64,000 nt of DNA from Drechmeria coniospora. Taxonomy: Eukaryota > Ascomycota > Sordariomycetes > Hypocreales > Ophiocordycipitaceae. The stretch spans positions 7,312,520-7,376,519 of the forward strand of contig NC_054389.1 in NCBI RefSeq assembly GCF_001625195.1, in the 5' to 3' direction. The notes beneath the pieces are model-generated. The model was not told the origin of the DNA and did no database searches. It worked only from the letters and a program-made list of their open reading frames with translations. Every line of letters starts with the position of its first letter. The first letter of the stretch is position 1. The position numbers and the translations under genes are program-made. Of the stretch, positions 12,364 through 23,207 are shown piece by piece.

Positions 12364-13758
12364 ATGAAGTCTTCCATCGTCATGGGCGCCGTCGCCGTCC
12401 ACCAGGCCGCCGCCTTCATCAGCATGGGTGCCGGCGATCTCGCCTTCGTCCCCGTCTCCCAGCGCCCGCAGAACCTGCTCTGGCAGGAGATGGACGCCTG
12501 CCACAAGGTCGACACCCGTCCCGTCAAGGGCCCCAACTATCCCTGCGTCACCCAGGCCTGGATCCTCCATACCTGCCGCAGCAACGGCACGTCGGCCGAC
12601 CACCTGAACGCTCACCGCGACTGCATGTGCGGCGAGGGCAGCTCCTTCTTCAGCGACGCCAAAGCCTGCTCGTCCTGCAAGACGGGATACGGCCTCCAGG
12701 GCACCGCCGAGGACCCCTTCTGGCACTCCTTCTACGACAGGCTCCAAAACTCCTTCTGCAAGGCCTCGACCCTCAACGGCGACTTCTCCGTCTACTACAA
12801 CCAGGCCGACCCCACGTACCATAACATCGCGCCCAAGGGCAGCCCCGAGAACCCTATCGACAACAAGTTCGGTCCCCACGGCGTCGTCGAGGTTTCCGCC
12901 TACTACCCGAACGCCCCGGCCGTCCAGGGCCCCGGCAAGTTTACCCCCGTGGCGCCCAAGGATGCTGCCAGCGCTCCCCCGACCTCGGGCTCCGCCCCTG
13001 TCGATGGCGAGCCTTGCGTGCGTGCCAAGATCAACGTCGAGGCCGGCGCTGCTCCTGCTCCTGTCTCGACCGCCGTCTCGGTCCCGACGCCCGCGAACTT
13101 CACCAACGGCACCACGCCCAACGTTCAGATCAACATCAACATCAACCAGTACTACTTCTTCCTCGCCGGCAACTGCACGAACCACTTCGACGGCCCTGCC
13201 TTGGAGTCCTATCGCTTCACCTGCGGACCGGAGCAGGTGGTGGAGAAGTCCGTGACCAAGGTCGAGACCAAGGAGCAGAAGAAGATGGTGGAGTCGCTGC
13301 CCGACGCTGGCAGCTGTGGCTGCCTCCAGAACCTCCCTCCCCAGGTCGCCGAGAACAAGGTCGTGCCCGCCCCGGCCGCCCCCGAGCACGAGGGCAGCCC
13401 CAAGGGCCCCAAGCCTTCCGCTGCCGTCGTGCCCCCCCCTGCCGCCGACGACGACGAGGAGATTGAGGTGGACGTGACCGTCGACACCCCCAAGGAGAAG
13501 GAGCAGGAGCCCAAGAAGGTTGCCGCTCACCCTGTCGCTCCCAAGGAGTCTGCCGCTCCCAAGGAGACTGCCGCGCCCCAGGGATTCAAGCCCGTCGTCA
13601 AGGCCGGCGACAGCCAGGCCCCGACTGCCGGCCCTCGTCCCGGAGCGACGCGCGACAACTCTACCGTCCCTGTCATCGTCAGCGGCGCCGGCCTCACGGG
13701 GGCTTCCGCCTTGTCCGCCGCCGTCGTGGCTGGTGTTGCCGCCCTGGTTGCCATGTAA
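12364..13758 (+). CDS. secreted GPI-anchor-type surface protein with N-terminal eight-cysteine domain
   Basis: This is a single exon of 464 residues. I start at the second in-frame Met (CACC ATG AAG context) because it gives an N-terminal signal peptide (MKSSIVMGAVAVHQAAA). Residues about 45-135 contain eight cysteines in the order C..C..C..CxC..CxxC..C, partly like but not equal to the CFEM spacing (the third and fourth cysteines are too far apart, as are the last two). A second part (about 215-320) has Asn-X-Thr sites and a QINININQYYFF strand. A long Pro/Ala/Lys/Glu-rich low-complexity stalk follows, with an acidic DDDEE patch. The C-terminus ends in a small-residue and hydrophobic segment (SGAGLTGASALSAAVVAG...) without charges, typical of a GPI-attachment signal. 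It probably sits at the plasma membrane or cell wall. Family not recognised. Confidence 0.85.
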   Translation: MKSSIVMGAVAVHQAAAFISMGAGDLAFVPVSQRPQNLLWQEMDACHKVDTRPVKGPNYPCVTQAWILHTCRSNGTSADHLNAHRDCMCGEGSSFFSDAKACSSCKTGYGLQGTAEDPFWHSFYDRLQNSFCKASTLNGDFSVYYNQADPTYHNIAPKGSPENPIDNKFGPHGVVEVSAYYPNAPAVQGPGKFTPVAPKDAASAPPTSGSAPVDGEPCVRAKINVEAGAAPAPVSTAVSVPTPANFTNGTTPNVQINININQYYFFLAGNCTNHFDGPALESYRFTCGPEQVVEKSVTKVETKEQKKMVESLPDAGSCGCLQNLPPQVAENKVVPAPAAPEHEGSPKGPKPSAAVVPPPAADDDEEIEVDVTVDTPKEKEQEPKKVAAHPVAPKESAAPKETAAPQGFKPVVKAGDSQAPTAGPRPGATRDNSTVPVIVSGAGLTGASALSAAVVAGVAALVAM

Positions 13759-15329
13759 ATCATGACGCCTACTCACTCTTTTTACACGGTGCAGGATTAG
13801 TGCAACTAGGTAGTAACTTTTTTGTATGTGTACGTCTACTTCTATAATGTCGCTTGGTGAGCATGTATTCTCATTAATGACCCGGCCACGTTATGTCACT
13901 GTCGGGTCGCTGTGAATCGTCGGCCGCCACCTGTCGTCGACATGAGCGAAAACGTCTGCATTTCGGGACTTTACACTGTCTTCTGGCCATGGAAGGCAGC
14001 AACGAATGGTGGTAATATATTAGGAGTACCTAGCTTGCAAGTCCGTCGTAATCACAGTCGTTCCACACGGAGCATAGCAGACTCGTGCAGCAGCACAAGT
14101 GTACATGACGTGCTGCACGCCATGTACACTTCTGCTGCCAGCCAAGAAGCGTCGAGAAACCAGCATCTGCCCGTACGCTTCGCACCCTGCGGCACGAGCA
14201 GGGCGAGGGAAATGCAGCAAGACCCATGCCGCGGACCGACGCGCAACCACCTCGGCTCGTCGAGGCTAGCTTCTGTGCTTGCGAAATCATGGCATCCGTC
14301 CAGCGTCGACATGTCCGAGCGATCGGCGGAGCACCCGCTCGTAGTCATCGACATCGTCGTTGGCTGTTGAAATAGACTCGAGTGATTGGGACGTCCAGGA
14401 GCGCTTGCTGTAGGCTGGACTTTGCTCATGCAATGTTCGTTACTTCTCGACCTTGGACCTTGGACCTTGGGTACGCCCTCGAGGTAGAAGTAGGCGAGAC
14501 AGGCGAGACAGGCGAGCCAGATATGATGGATATTGGTGCTGTGCCTTGGCCCAAACCGCTGCTGCCTCGCCCAGCAAGATCGGAACATGCATCTGCCGGG
14601 CCCCAACGAAATACTTTGAGCCTCAGGTACCGAACGCACGCACACTGCCACCCAGCGGCAGCCACCTCGCACTCCATGTGCTGCCGCGCTGTGCTCCAGG
14701 CGACTTTTCGCTGTGCTCCAGGCGACGTTCGCTGTGGTGCGTCCCCGCCGCCCGGTCACGGTGGTGGGCAAGCGTTTATTGTTACTTCGTGTTTCTGGCC
14801 ACTTGCGTGCACAGGTCTATACTTTTCATCCTCGCACGCACCACTAAACAACTCGCCCCTCCCATGCATCGTGGGCCCGATCAACGACGGTTCGATGCGA
14901 GGGAGAACACCTGGGCCGACGACGAGCGGGAGATGGGAAGACGTCCCCTCTCGATCTGGACTTGAACCTCCGATCGAGCTCATCTGGCCCGCGGCGTCCC
15001 TGAATCTCGATGCTGTTGCGTACCGGCACACCGCCGTTTCGTCTTGTCCGTCGAGGAAGCGTCATCGGCACCTCGACCTTAACCAACGTTGGCGAGCGAG
15101 GAGGCATGTACCTCCTCTCGCCAACCTGTCAACTCCCGCTTCCGCTTCCGCCCGTCTGGATGGACCGGATGGAACGCTCAACCCAACCTGCACAAGTCAT
15201 GGCTGTCACTCGTTGTGGCCCTGGCAGCTCCTATTCAGCATCTATACTCGACCAATGTCACCTTGCCCGTCCCGAGACCCATGTCCGTCCGAGACTGGGA
15301 GCGCCCTGGACGGGTACGGCTTGCCCTCA
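13759..15329. other. intergenic, nothing recognised
   Basis: This spacer lies between the GPI-protein gene and the convergent lysozyme-like gene. There are only short local repeats, for example two copies of an 18-nt GCTGTGCTCCAGGCGAC-type word near 14690-14728. Open frames on both strands are not protein-like. Confidence 0.4.
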
Positions 15330-15931
15330 CTAGGCATGCTGCCCAGCGACGTCCGGCTGCGTGGCCGCTTCGCACAGCGCCGTCGCCGCCCTGACATTCT
15401 CCCCAAACGCCTCCAGTCCCCGCGACGCTTGCACCGTTTGGCACAGTCTCGCCGCGTCCATCGTCTGCCAACCGTCGACCGCCTGCATGTCTCTGAGGAA
15501 CTGGCTCGCCGCGCAGGCGGGGTCCATGTCGCAGCCAATGTCGACGTAGATGCTCGCCCGCTGCTGGAAGATGCCGATGCTGTCCTTGTTTGAGCCGAGG
15601 CCGTCGCTGGGGTAGTGTGTCGACGGAGGCACCGCCCGGTTGGCGAGGTTGCGCAGCCCCGACTGCGTCTCTTCCGTCAGCCTCGCACACGATGAACGAT
15701 TTGCATCCAACATACCTCGGTGAGGCCCGCCGTCATGGCCGCAACGCAACCTTGCCTTCCGAGCTGCCGTTTGTTATTCTCGTAGACGATCGTGCGGGCG
15801 TGCTCACTTTGCCTCCCGTTGAGGCCTGGAAGACTGCCTCTTTCGAAGAAGCCGGTGCAGAGGGCTGGCCATGCCAGAAGAGACGTCACGACCCGTAGGA
15901 GCGCAGAAAATCGGAACCTAGCGGTCGTCAT
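15330..15931 (-). CDS. secreted lysozyme/transglycosylase-like protein (bacterial-type fold motif)
   Basis: There are two exons on the minus strand: 15931-15716 and 15662-15330, with a 53-nt intron (GTATGT...GACGCAG), giving 182 residues. The signal peptide is MTTARFRFSALLRVVTSLLAWPALC. The splice creates MTAGLTE|SGLRNL, followed by DSIGIFQQRAS, DPACAASQFL and GWQTM...LCQTVQAS. This is the layout of the small domain often found in actinobacterial wall-hydrolase-like proteins (ESGLRNL ... DSxGLFQQRPS ... DP..AA..FY ... GWQ), related to lytic transglycosylase/lysozyme folds; the Glu at the splice site would be the catalytic acid. A likely role is an extracellular peptidoglycan- or glycan-directed enzyme, but activity is inferred. 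The protein lacks any other domain. Horizontal origin from bacteria is plausible. Confidence 0.85.
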
Positions 15932-16486
15932 CTTCGGCGGACGACTTTGGCGGACACTCTCGATGTCTTGTCAATCTTGGTCGGTCGAGAGTAACGGATG
16001 ACTCTGCTTGGCCAATGCGATGGGCGACCGTTCCGCTCTCCCTTTATATATCACCACACCCTCTTGCGGCGGCCGTTGCACGACGTCCCTGCAACATTCA
16101 CCACCAGGCCCCGCACAAATTGTCACGCGGGAACTTTGGGAACACGGTGAGAACCTTGGTGGCGAAGCGCGCCGGCTCAATCGTCCAACTCGAGTGGACT
16201 GATAGTGCATGGTCCGCCGTCTGTCACGCGCTCCATCCCTTGCAGCAATCGACGTCGGCCGGACGCCAGGAACAAGCACCGTTCGCTCCCCATTCTGCGC
16301 TGCATCTATTCATTACATCCCTTGACAGATATATTCCAGGCCGACTCGCTGGCAATATTGGTCAAGACTTCATTCCGCATGACCACGGCGAAATCATGCA
16401 AATTCACATCGAAACCTTCATACGTCGTCATCGCCATTCCGGCGCGGAACTCCATGGATATCGTCAAGACATGCTGTTGTCCAAAA
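15932..16486. other. promoter region between two minus-strand genes
   Basis: This spacer contains the promoter of the lysozyme-like gene and the 3' flank of the helical-repeat gene. Apart from the TATA-type sequence listed separately, no feature is visible. Confidence 0.4.
16043..16050 (-). promoter_or_regulatory. TATA box of the lysozyme-like gene
   Basis: The minus strand reads TATATAAA here, 112-119 nt upstream of the ATG at 15931. Other genes in the window show a TATA-type element at a similar distance (amine oxidase, small cysteine-rich gene), which supports the assignment. Confidence 0.5.
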
Positions 16487-19400
16487 TTAACTCATCAACG
16501 ATTTTAGAATGCCATGCACAAAGTCTGACGCTGTTGCCACGAGCTGTGTAGAATCCGTCGTTAGCAAAAGTGAAAGAGCGCATGGCCGCGCAGGGAGGAC
16601 CATACCGGCGTCGCATCACCAATCAGTTCCGTCGTCTGCGACACAAACGCCGACGTCAACAGACCCTCAGCATTCGCCAGCAAGCTCATGAGACCCTTGA
16701 CGCTCTCTGGCGTCACCAGCGGTGCGATTTGCTCGACGATGCCCTTGATGTCAATCTTGCCCATTGCCTCTAGCGTTGACTTGATCATGCCCACAAAGGC
16801 GGGAACGTCCATGCCACCGAGCGCTTCGAGCAGCGGCTCGACCAGCTTCATCAAACCCTCGAGGTTGATGGTGCCCAGGAACGCGACAAGAGGCAGCGCG
16901 TCGCCCACGAGAGTCTGAGTTTCGTTGACGAATCGGCTCGTGAGTAGTTTCTCCGCCATTCCCAGCAAGCTGACGACGCCCAGAATGCTCTCCGGGGCGA
17001 GCAACGGCTTCAGGGCGTCGAAGAGGCCTGCAAGGTCCAAGCCCCTGAGCGAGTTCAGGAAGGGACCGAGCTGGTTCACCAAGCCGACGAGGTTGACCCG
17101 GCTCAGCTCGTGCAGCAGTGGCTCCGCTTGACCGACGAGTTTGACCAAGTCGACCTCCTTAAGCGCGTCTAGCAGGGGCCGCAGCCCGGACATGAGCCCG
17201 GCCAGGTCGATCTTGTCTAGCGCCGTCACCAGCGGCAGGGCACCGGATATCAATTCGTGTGCTTGCTTCACAAACTCATCTGTCAGCAGGTGTCCTGCGT
17301 TTCCCAACAGCCCGACGATATCCTTCATGCTGTCGGGCGTGAGCAAGGGGGTGAGGGAGTCGAGAAGCTTTGCAAGGTCCATCATCTTGAGGTTTGTGAG
17401 GAGCGGCTCGAGCTGGGCAACCAAGCTCGAGAGGTCGATATCCTTGAGCGCGGAGACCAAAGGCACCGCGCCGCCGATGAGCGACTGGCTCTGCCGGACA
17501 AATTCTGCCGTCAGCAGGGCCTCGGCATTTTGCAGCAATTGTACCATGCCGTCGACGCTGTCTCCCGCAAGAAGAGGCTTCAGGGCATCCAGGAGTACCG
17601 GGATATCAACCTGCTGCAGCGCCTGGAGAATAGGGCCCACGTCGCCGTTCAGAGACAAGATTGTCGAGTCAAGACTGGAGATCCTGTCCCGTATGGTAGG
17701 CAGGGCGTCGAGGCTGCCGAGCTTGCTTGCCAACTGGATCTCCGATAGAGAGTGGAGGAGCGGCCCGGCATCGTCCAGCAGGCCGACGACCCCCCGGATG
17801 CTTTCCTTGGTGAGCAAAGGTGCCAACGCCTCCAGCACGCCTCGGAGGTCCAAATTTCCAACGAGGTGTAGGAGTGGCGAAAGCTGCTTCAGAACAGGCT
17901 GGAGGTCGATTTCGCCGAGCGCGGACACGAGCGGGCTGGCGTCGTTGACGAGAGACTTGGTTTGCTTCACAAACGGGCCAGAAAGCAACTCTCCGACATT
18001 TCCTACGAGCGCGACGATGCCATTGACACCGTCTTCCGTAAGGAGCGGCGCAAGGGCATCGAGCAAGGCCCTCAAGTCAAGCCTGCTGACTGAATCGAGT
18101 AGCGGTCCGACTCGTTGAATCAAGTCGCCGAGGCTCGTGGTTCCAAGAGCAGAGATCAACGGGAGGGCATCGCCTATCAGTGTTTGCGTTTGATTGACGA
18201 ATTTGCTGGTGAGGAGGTTTTGCGCATTTCCGAGAAGGCCGGAAATGCCCTTGATGTTGTTCGTCGTGAGAAGTTGACTTAGCGAGCCAACCAGGCTCAC
18301 GAGGTCGACCTTGGCAAGCTCGCTCAGAATAGGTTCCAACTGGCCGACCAGTATTTTCGGATCGACCTTGTCGAGGCCTTCGATGAGTGGCTGAACGCTC
18401 TTTAGGATTGATTTGAGCAATGTGACCGTATCCCTGGTCAGCAGATCTTTGGCGTTGTCGAGTAAGCCAGCGATGCTCATGATGGAATCCGACGTAAGCA
18501 GCGGATGGAGTGCGTCGACAAGACCCTTGAGGTTGAGCTTGCCGAGCTCGTTCACGAATGGCTCCAGCTGGTCGACCAGTCTTTGCAGATCAATCCTACC
18601 GAGGCCATCGATGAGTGGTTGGACACTTTGGAGGACCGACTTGATTGAAGCTACGGCTTCTTTGCTGAGGAGATCACATGCATTGTTGAGCAAGCTCGCG
18701 ATGCGTTGAATCTCTTCCTTCTTCAATATGGGCTGCAGCGAGTCGACCACGGCCTTTAGGTCGACTTGGGAAAGTGACTGCACTAAGGGCGAGACTTCCT
18801 CGACCAATGAATGGGTCCCGTTGACAAACGAAGGGGTGAGGAGCGACTGCGCGTTCTTCATCAAGCCCACGATGCCTTCGACGGACTCTTTCCTGAGAAC
18901 CGGCTGCAGCGAATCGACAACTCCCTTGAGGTCAACGTTGGATAGTGTCTGGATGAGTGGGGACACCTCGCCGATGAGCGACCGAGTTTCGTCCACAAAA
19001 GACTGCGTCAGGAGGTTGGCTCCGTTGGTGAGGAGGCTCTCGATGCTGCCGAGGTTCTTGTCGTTGAGCAGCCGCAGGACGGTGCTGACGAGACCAGCAG
19101 CATCGGCTTTCTTCAGCGGCTCGACAAGGCTCCCGAGGTCAAGGGAGTCGAGGAGGGCGAGGAGCGGCTGGGCCTTGGCGACGATGTCCCTGGCCATGGC
19201 GGGGAAGGGCGGCTTCAGCAGCTGGGCCAGGTAGATGACGGCATCGTGCAGAGCCTGGAGGAACTCCTCGTTGACCAGTGCCGTGAACCCCTTGAGCAAG
19301 CCGCCGACACCGCCGAGCTGCGAAACGAGGCCTGTGATGCCGTTGACGGCGTCGCCTAGGTCACCCAGCCCGAGCCCCTTGAGGTCAAGAGCCAACGACT

Positions 19401-19692
19401 GGGTTTCGCCGCCGCCGCCGCCGCTGCTGCTCCTGCTGCCGGCTCCGGAAGAGTTGGCCCGCGGGAAAAGGGGCAGGCCATGGTGCTGAGCCTGGCTCTT
19501 CTTCAGTAGCGCGTTGAGTTCCAGGAGGGCCTCGGTGAGCTCTGATCTCGGTACCAGGGCCAAGTTGTGCTTTGCGAGGAGCTCGTCGAGCTGGAGCTCC
19601 GGTGGAAAATGCTTCTTGGGTTGGCCATCGGCAGCGACGAGGCCGACGGGCACCAACACCGACACTGCGGCAAGTAGGGTCGAGAAACGCAT
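16487..19692 (-). CDS. large secreted leucine-rich helical-repeat protein
   Basis: The gene has two exons, 19692-16606 and 16543-16487, with a 62-nt intron (GTATGG ... GCTAACG ... ACACAG), giving 1047 residues. Without the intron the frame would end in an unrelated tail; splicing restores the repeat pattern (ELIGDATP|LVATASDFV). A signal peptide (MRFSTLLAAVSVLVPVGLVAA) is followed by a Ser/Gly linker near residue 80. From about residue 190 to the end the chain is a series of amphipathic helices. A DLxxLVxxLxPLL helix unit of about 22 residues alternates with a longer unit ending NAxxLLTxxFVxxTxxLIGDAxPLV. At least ten copies of the latter are recognisable, often 63 residues apart. Some carry N-X-T sites. 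There is a single cysteine in the repeats, no transmembrane segment and no catalytic motif. It is probably an extracellular or wall-associated helical solenoid. Family not recognised. Confidence 0.85.
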
Positions 19693-21421
19693 GATGGACG
19701 TCAGGACAAGGCTCCGCGCTTGAAGGTGCCGGTATGGGTGGATGCGTTTGTAACATCAAGTTGCCCGCCAGCTGGTCGAGGAATCGGGTGAGAGAGCAAG
19801 GACGACGGCATGGGAATCAAGGACGGCATGGAAAGGACGAACGAAGGCTGAGCCCGCCGATGCAAGACATGCCGGCCTCTGTCCATCCTCGACTGAGGCT
19901 TTTGCTTCCTTTCCCTTCATCTCCTCACCGCTGCCTCGAGTCGGCACAAGGACATAATTCGGCCTGGACGAAAATGTTGAATCCAGGGCCTCGGACCTCT
20001 CCCCGGGGTGTCAGCCGTTGATCGCTGCCGTTACGATGCCGTTCCGAGATGAGCGAACCGCACACGGGCTTCCCCAGCTCCCACCCATCTCGGCCCACAT
20101 GGCGGCTAGCGAGTCCCTGACGAAGGTGGGCCATGGCATGTTTTCCCACTTACCTGAGTGGATGGACCGAGTGATGACAGCGGCCGTCTCCATCTCGAGA
20201 TGCCTGTCATTGTCGTGTGGTCGTCCGCTGCGGGATTTCGTGGGACTTTGAAGAGTGCCTGTTGTCCTTTGTCGTCCATCGTTTGTAGATCGCGCGTTGC
20301 GGGGAAGGAGTGAAGGACTGACTATGCAGCAAAGCAAGTGCAACTACACCTATGTAGTTGTACACCGACTTCCATACACGGATAATCATCATATCGCCGG
20401 TTGATTGCCCAACCACCGAGGAAGGTGGCAGGCACCGTGACGCCTTCCCTCCCGACCCAAATCCGTATTCGCCACCTCGCCATTTGCTTCACTTCCACTG
20501 CGTGCCGCATTGTTGTGCCGTCCGCGATTCCTACCTCGCACACGATTTCTCCATTCTCTCGAGTTGCCGCTATCCTTCCTGACATCCCTGTGCCCTGTGA
20601 GAAGACCCAGCATTGTCTTTGTCCGAGCTAACTCCTTTCGCTCGGCGTCTCAAGAAAAACAGCTGATGGCAATAGTACCATGGAGTTATTAGCACGCGTC
20701 TTGTCTCTGGCCGATGTGCAACGGCCCTCGCTGCATTCGAGCGCTGAGGTGCACGCACGTCCATGTGCGGTGCCTTGCAGATGTTCCCGAGACACACCAG
20801 CTTCTGTCGACCTAGGCCAGGCGACATGACTCGACCGACCTTTGGTGTCCCGAGAGCTTGTCAATCAACTCGCGCCAACGTCATGCTGGAAAACCTCGAG
20901 CAGATCGTCCATAATAGCGCTCATGCCTTGCCTCAGGGCCCATCCTATATCGTCAAGCCCATGTCCCGGATAGGAACTCTTGGGAGGGAGAGTCGCGTCA
21001 GTCAGATGCACGACAGCTCAGATCGAGATTTGTAGGAGTGAGTATCATCTTCCGTGCGGACGCCCTTGCTCAGGACGCACAGAGCCCTTGTCTTTGTTAC
21101 CTGGGCCTGAACCTGATGCGGCAGGCAAGTAGTATTATTATTAATATTACGAGCACAGGAATCGGCTCTTCTCGCAAAAAACAAAGGGTTACGCTCGGAC
21201 ATTGCATGCGTTCATCGTCTCCAACTGATCGCCCGACCCCCGCTTTCGCACTGGGCCTGTTGTCGAACATTGCTCGGCAGGGCTTCCGCCAGCATGCATG
21301 CACACAGGAGTAGAGCGCAAGGGCACTATACTCTCGCGTTCAAACAGGTTGCGCCTTCGTGCATCAAACGTCGAACTCGGTAGTTCTGTCGAGCATGCGA
21401 TTGTCCTCGCCGACAAGCACC
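19693..21421. other. divergent promoter region
   Basis: This spacer lies between the divergently transcribed helical-repeat gene and DUF3712-like gene. Open frames of 60-110 codons on both strands are not protein-like. A short (TTA/TTAT) tract lies near 21131-21150. No RNA gene was seen. Confidence 0.4.
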
Positions 21422-22897
21422 ATGCCCTCGTCCGAGATGGAAACTGTCGAGGCCACCGCCCAACCAGTCATGGTGAGCAGCGGGAGGGTAGACGTCACCA
21501 AGAGTCTTCTCACGCGATGGTTCAACGGTGCAGGGAACGTGTGTTCGGATCAGAGAAAGGCGACTGCCAAACGGGAGATCGAAAACGTCACGAACGGCAA
21601 CGACCATGATAGCGATAGCGACGAGACTGATCATATCGAGAAGAAGAAAATGGCGACAATCATCCCCAGGAAGCAAGGGTTTCTGTGTCATGTCCGGCGC
21701 TTTTGGCCTCGATACCTGATCGCCACCATTTGTTTGCTCGCAATTTTCCTACCCATCTTGTACGTTGCCCTTGACCGCCACCTGAGTCCACTCCCCTCGT
21801 CCGCTCACCGAACCGGACGCAGATTTAAAGTCGTGATCCCTGCCGTTGTGCAGTGCGTCCTCAGTGGCCAAGGCCTGCCTATCCATGGTGGGACCTTCCA
21901 GGCGCTGTCGGCATCGCAATTGATCCTCTCGCTCAACACGTCGCTCAACAGCCCCATCGCCGCCACGATCGACTCGGTGCCGCTCTACCTCTACAACAGG
22001 AACACGTCCGTCTACTCGCCCTTTCTCAATCTCGGCCTCCCCGAGCAGCACGTCAAGGGCACGACACCGGCCACCATCTCGAATCAGACCGTCACAATCA
22101 TCAACGAGACGGAGCTTGTTCGATGGTTCGGCCAGGTCTTTGACGAGGCCACCGTTGAACTGTCCGTCCGGGGCAACCCCACCGTCCGCCTCGGCGCCCT
22201 CAGTTCCTCGCCGAGCCTCGATAGGACCATCTCGCTGCCGGCTCTCAGCAGCCTCGGCGGCATCGCCATCCAGAATCTCGAGATCGTGCTGCCTCCAGAC
22301 GCCGAGGGCAACAATGTTCGGGGCACCATCGTCATTCCAAACACGGCTGTCCTCACCATCGGCCTCGGCAACGTGACCCTGAACCTCATGTCGGGCGACA
22401 TCAACCTCGGCTACGTCAACCTCTACGACCTCGTGCTGCCTCCCGGGAATAGCACGCGATTCTTCGCAGGCCAGGTTTACCTCAAGTCCATCCTCTCCAA
22501 CCTCGGCGCGCTCCTCCAGACTCAGTCCGTGCCGCTCGCTCAGGGCAACATCCAGCTCAACGCCACGGGCAATGCCACGGTCGTCAACGGGGAGCACATC
22601 AAGTTCATTGAGGCCGTGCTCAACAACCGGAAGCTTCCCCTCACCATACCTGTCCTGTCATTGCTCAGCAGCCTGGTCGGCGGTTTCATAGGTGGCAAAG
22701 GTAAACCGTCCATCTTCGACTCCTTCGCCGAGATGGTAGGCAACGCAACCTTTCTCGAGCACGTCGCGGACCACTGGGACAAGTCGGCCGTTGCTGGCCA
22801 AGATATGACCGAGCAGTTCAAGCGGATTTCACCACGGGCACGGCTGGCGTCGAACATGCTCAAGCTGGGGATGAGAATGAGAATGGGAAAGCGCTAA
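21422..22897 (+). CDS. single-pass membrane protein with large extracytoplasmic DUF3712/LEA-like region
   Basis: The exons are 21422-21759 and 21823-22897. The 63-nt intron (GTACGT...GGACGCAG) is in frame, so the locus also reads as one open frame, but removing it gives IFLPILFKVVIPAVVQ, the usual continuous membrane segment of this family. The protein has 470 residues (an in-frame ATG at 21359 would add 21). The layout is a cytosolic polar N-terminus (1-95), a transmembrane helix (about 98-120), then a beta-rich region with repeated Asn-X-Thr/Ser sites and motifs such as LSLNTSL, GLGNVTLNL, GDINLGYVNLYDLVLPPG and LNATGNATVVNG. These resemble fungal DUF3712 proteins with LEA-type domains. It ends in a basic methionine-rich tail. 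Function is unknown, probably in the secretory pathway or at the cell surface. Confidence 0.85.
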   Translation: MPSSEMETVEATAQPVMVSSGRVDVTKSLLTRWFNGAGNVCSDQRKATAKREIENVTNGNDHDSDSDETDHIEKKKMATIIPRKQGFLCHVRRFWPRYLIATICLLAIFLPILYVALDRHLSPLPSSAHRTGRRFKVVIPAVVQCVLSGQGLPIHGGTFQALSASQLILSLNTSLNSPIAATIDSVPLYLYNRNTSVYSPFLNLGLPEQHVKGTTPATISNQTVTIINETELVRWFGQVFDEATVELSVRGNPTVRLGALSSSPSLDRTISLPALSSLGGIAIQNLEIVLPPDAEGNNVRGTIVIPNTAVLTIGLGNVTLNLMSGDINLGYVNLYDLVLPPGNSTRFFAGQVYLKSILSNLGALLQTQSVPLAQGNIQLNATGNATVVNGEHIKFIEAVLNNRKLPLTIPVLSLLSSLVGGFIGGKGKPSIFDSFAEMVGNATFLEHVADHWDKSAVAGQDMTEQFKRISPRARLASNMLKLGMRMRMGKR

Positions 22898-23207
22898 TAT
22901 GAGCAAGATAACAACGAGAGGATGCAGAATGAGGGAGGATGCAGCACCTCGCTCGCGGTGGAAGCCAGAGCTCGGTTGCCTCGGATAGGGCTCAGGTGTG
23001 TATCCAGGCGATGTAGGTGTCATGCCCATGAACGAAGCCTGCGACGAAAACGACGACAATGTCAAGAACCATTTCGGCATGTCGCTGCACAAATAAGGCA
23101 AAGGCAACCACTCTCCAACGCCAATGTAAATATCCTAACCAACCGCTCAAAATAGGCAGCGCAGCACGCCAGGTTCAACGCCACAGCCCGCCCAGATATG
23201 CCGGGCA
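22898..23207. other. convergent intergenic spacer
   Basis: This is a short 310-nt spacer between the convergent DUF3712-like and tomosyn genes. No feature other than presumed 3' untranslated sequence was recognised. Confidence 0.4.

Noticed and set aside
12340..13776. Minus-strand open frame of 478 codons opposite the GPI-protein gene
   Set aside because: It is a mirror frame created by high third-position GC; the composition (Gly/Arg/Val/Asp runs) is typical of antisense shadows, and the sense strand has signal peptide and GPI signal.
14382..15593. Plus-strand open frame of 403 codons
   Set aside because: Its second half is antisense to the well-supported lysozyme-like gene and the rest is Arg/Pro/Ser-rich without any family feature.
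21472..21532. GTGAGC...GTGCAG candidate intron in the DUF3712-like gene
   Set aside because: Removing its 61 nt shifts the frame into one that stops shortly afterwards, losing the conserved domain.
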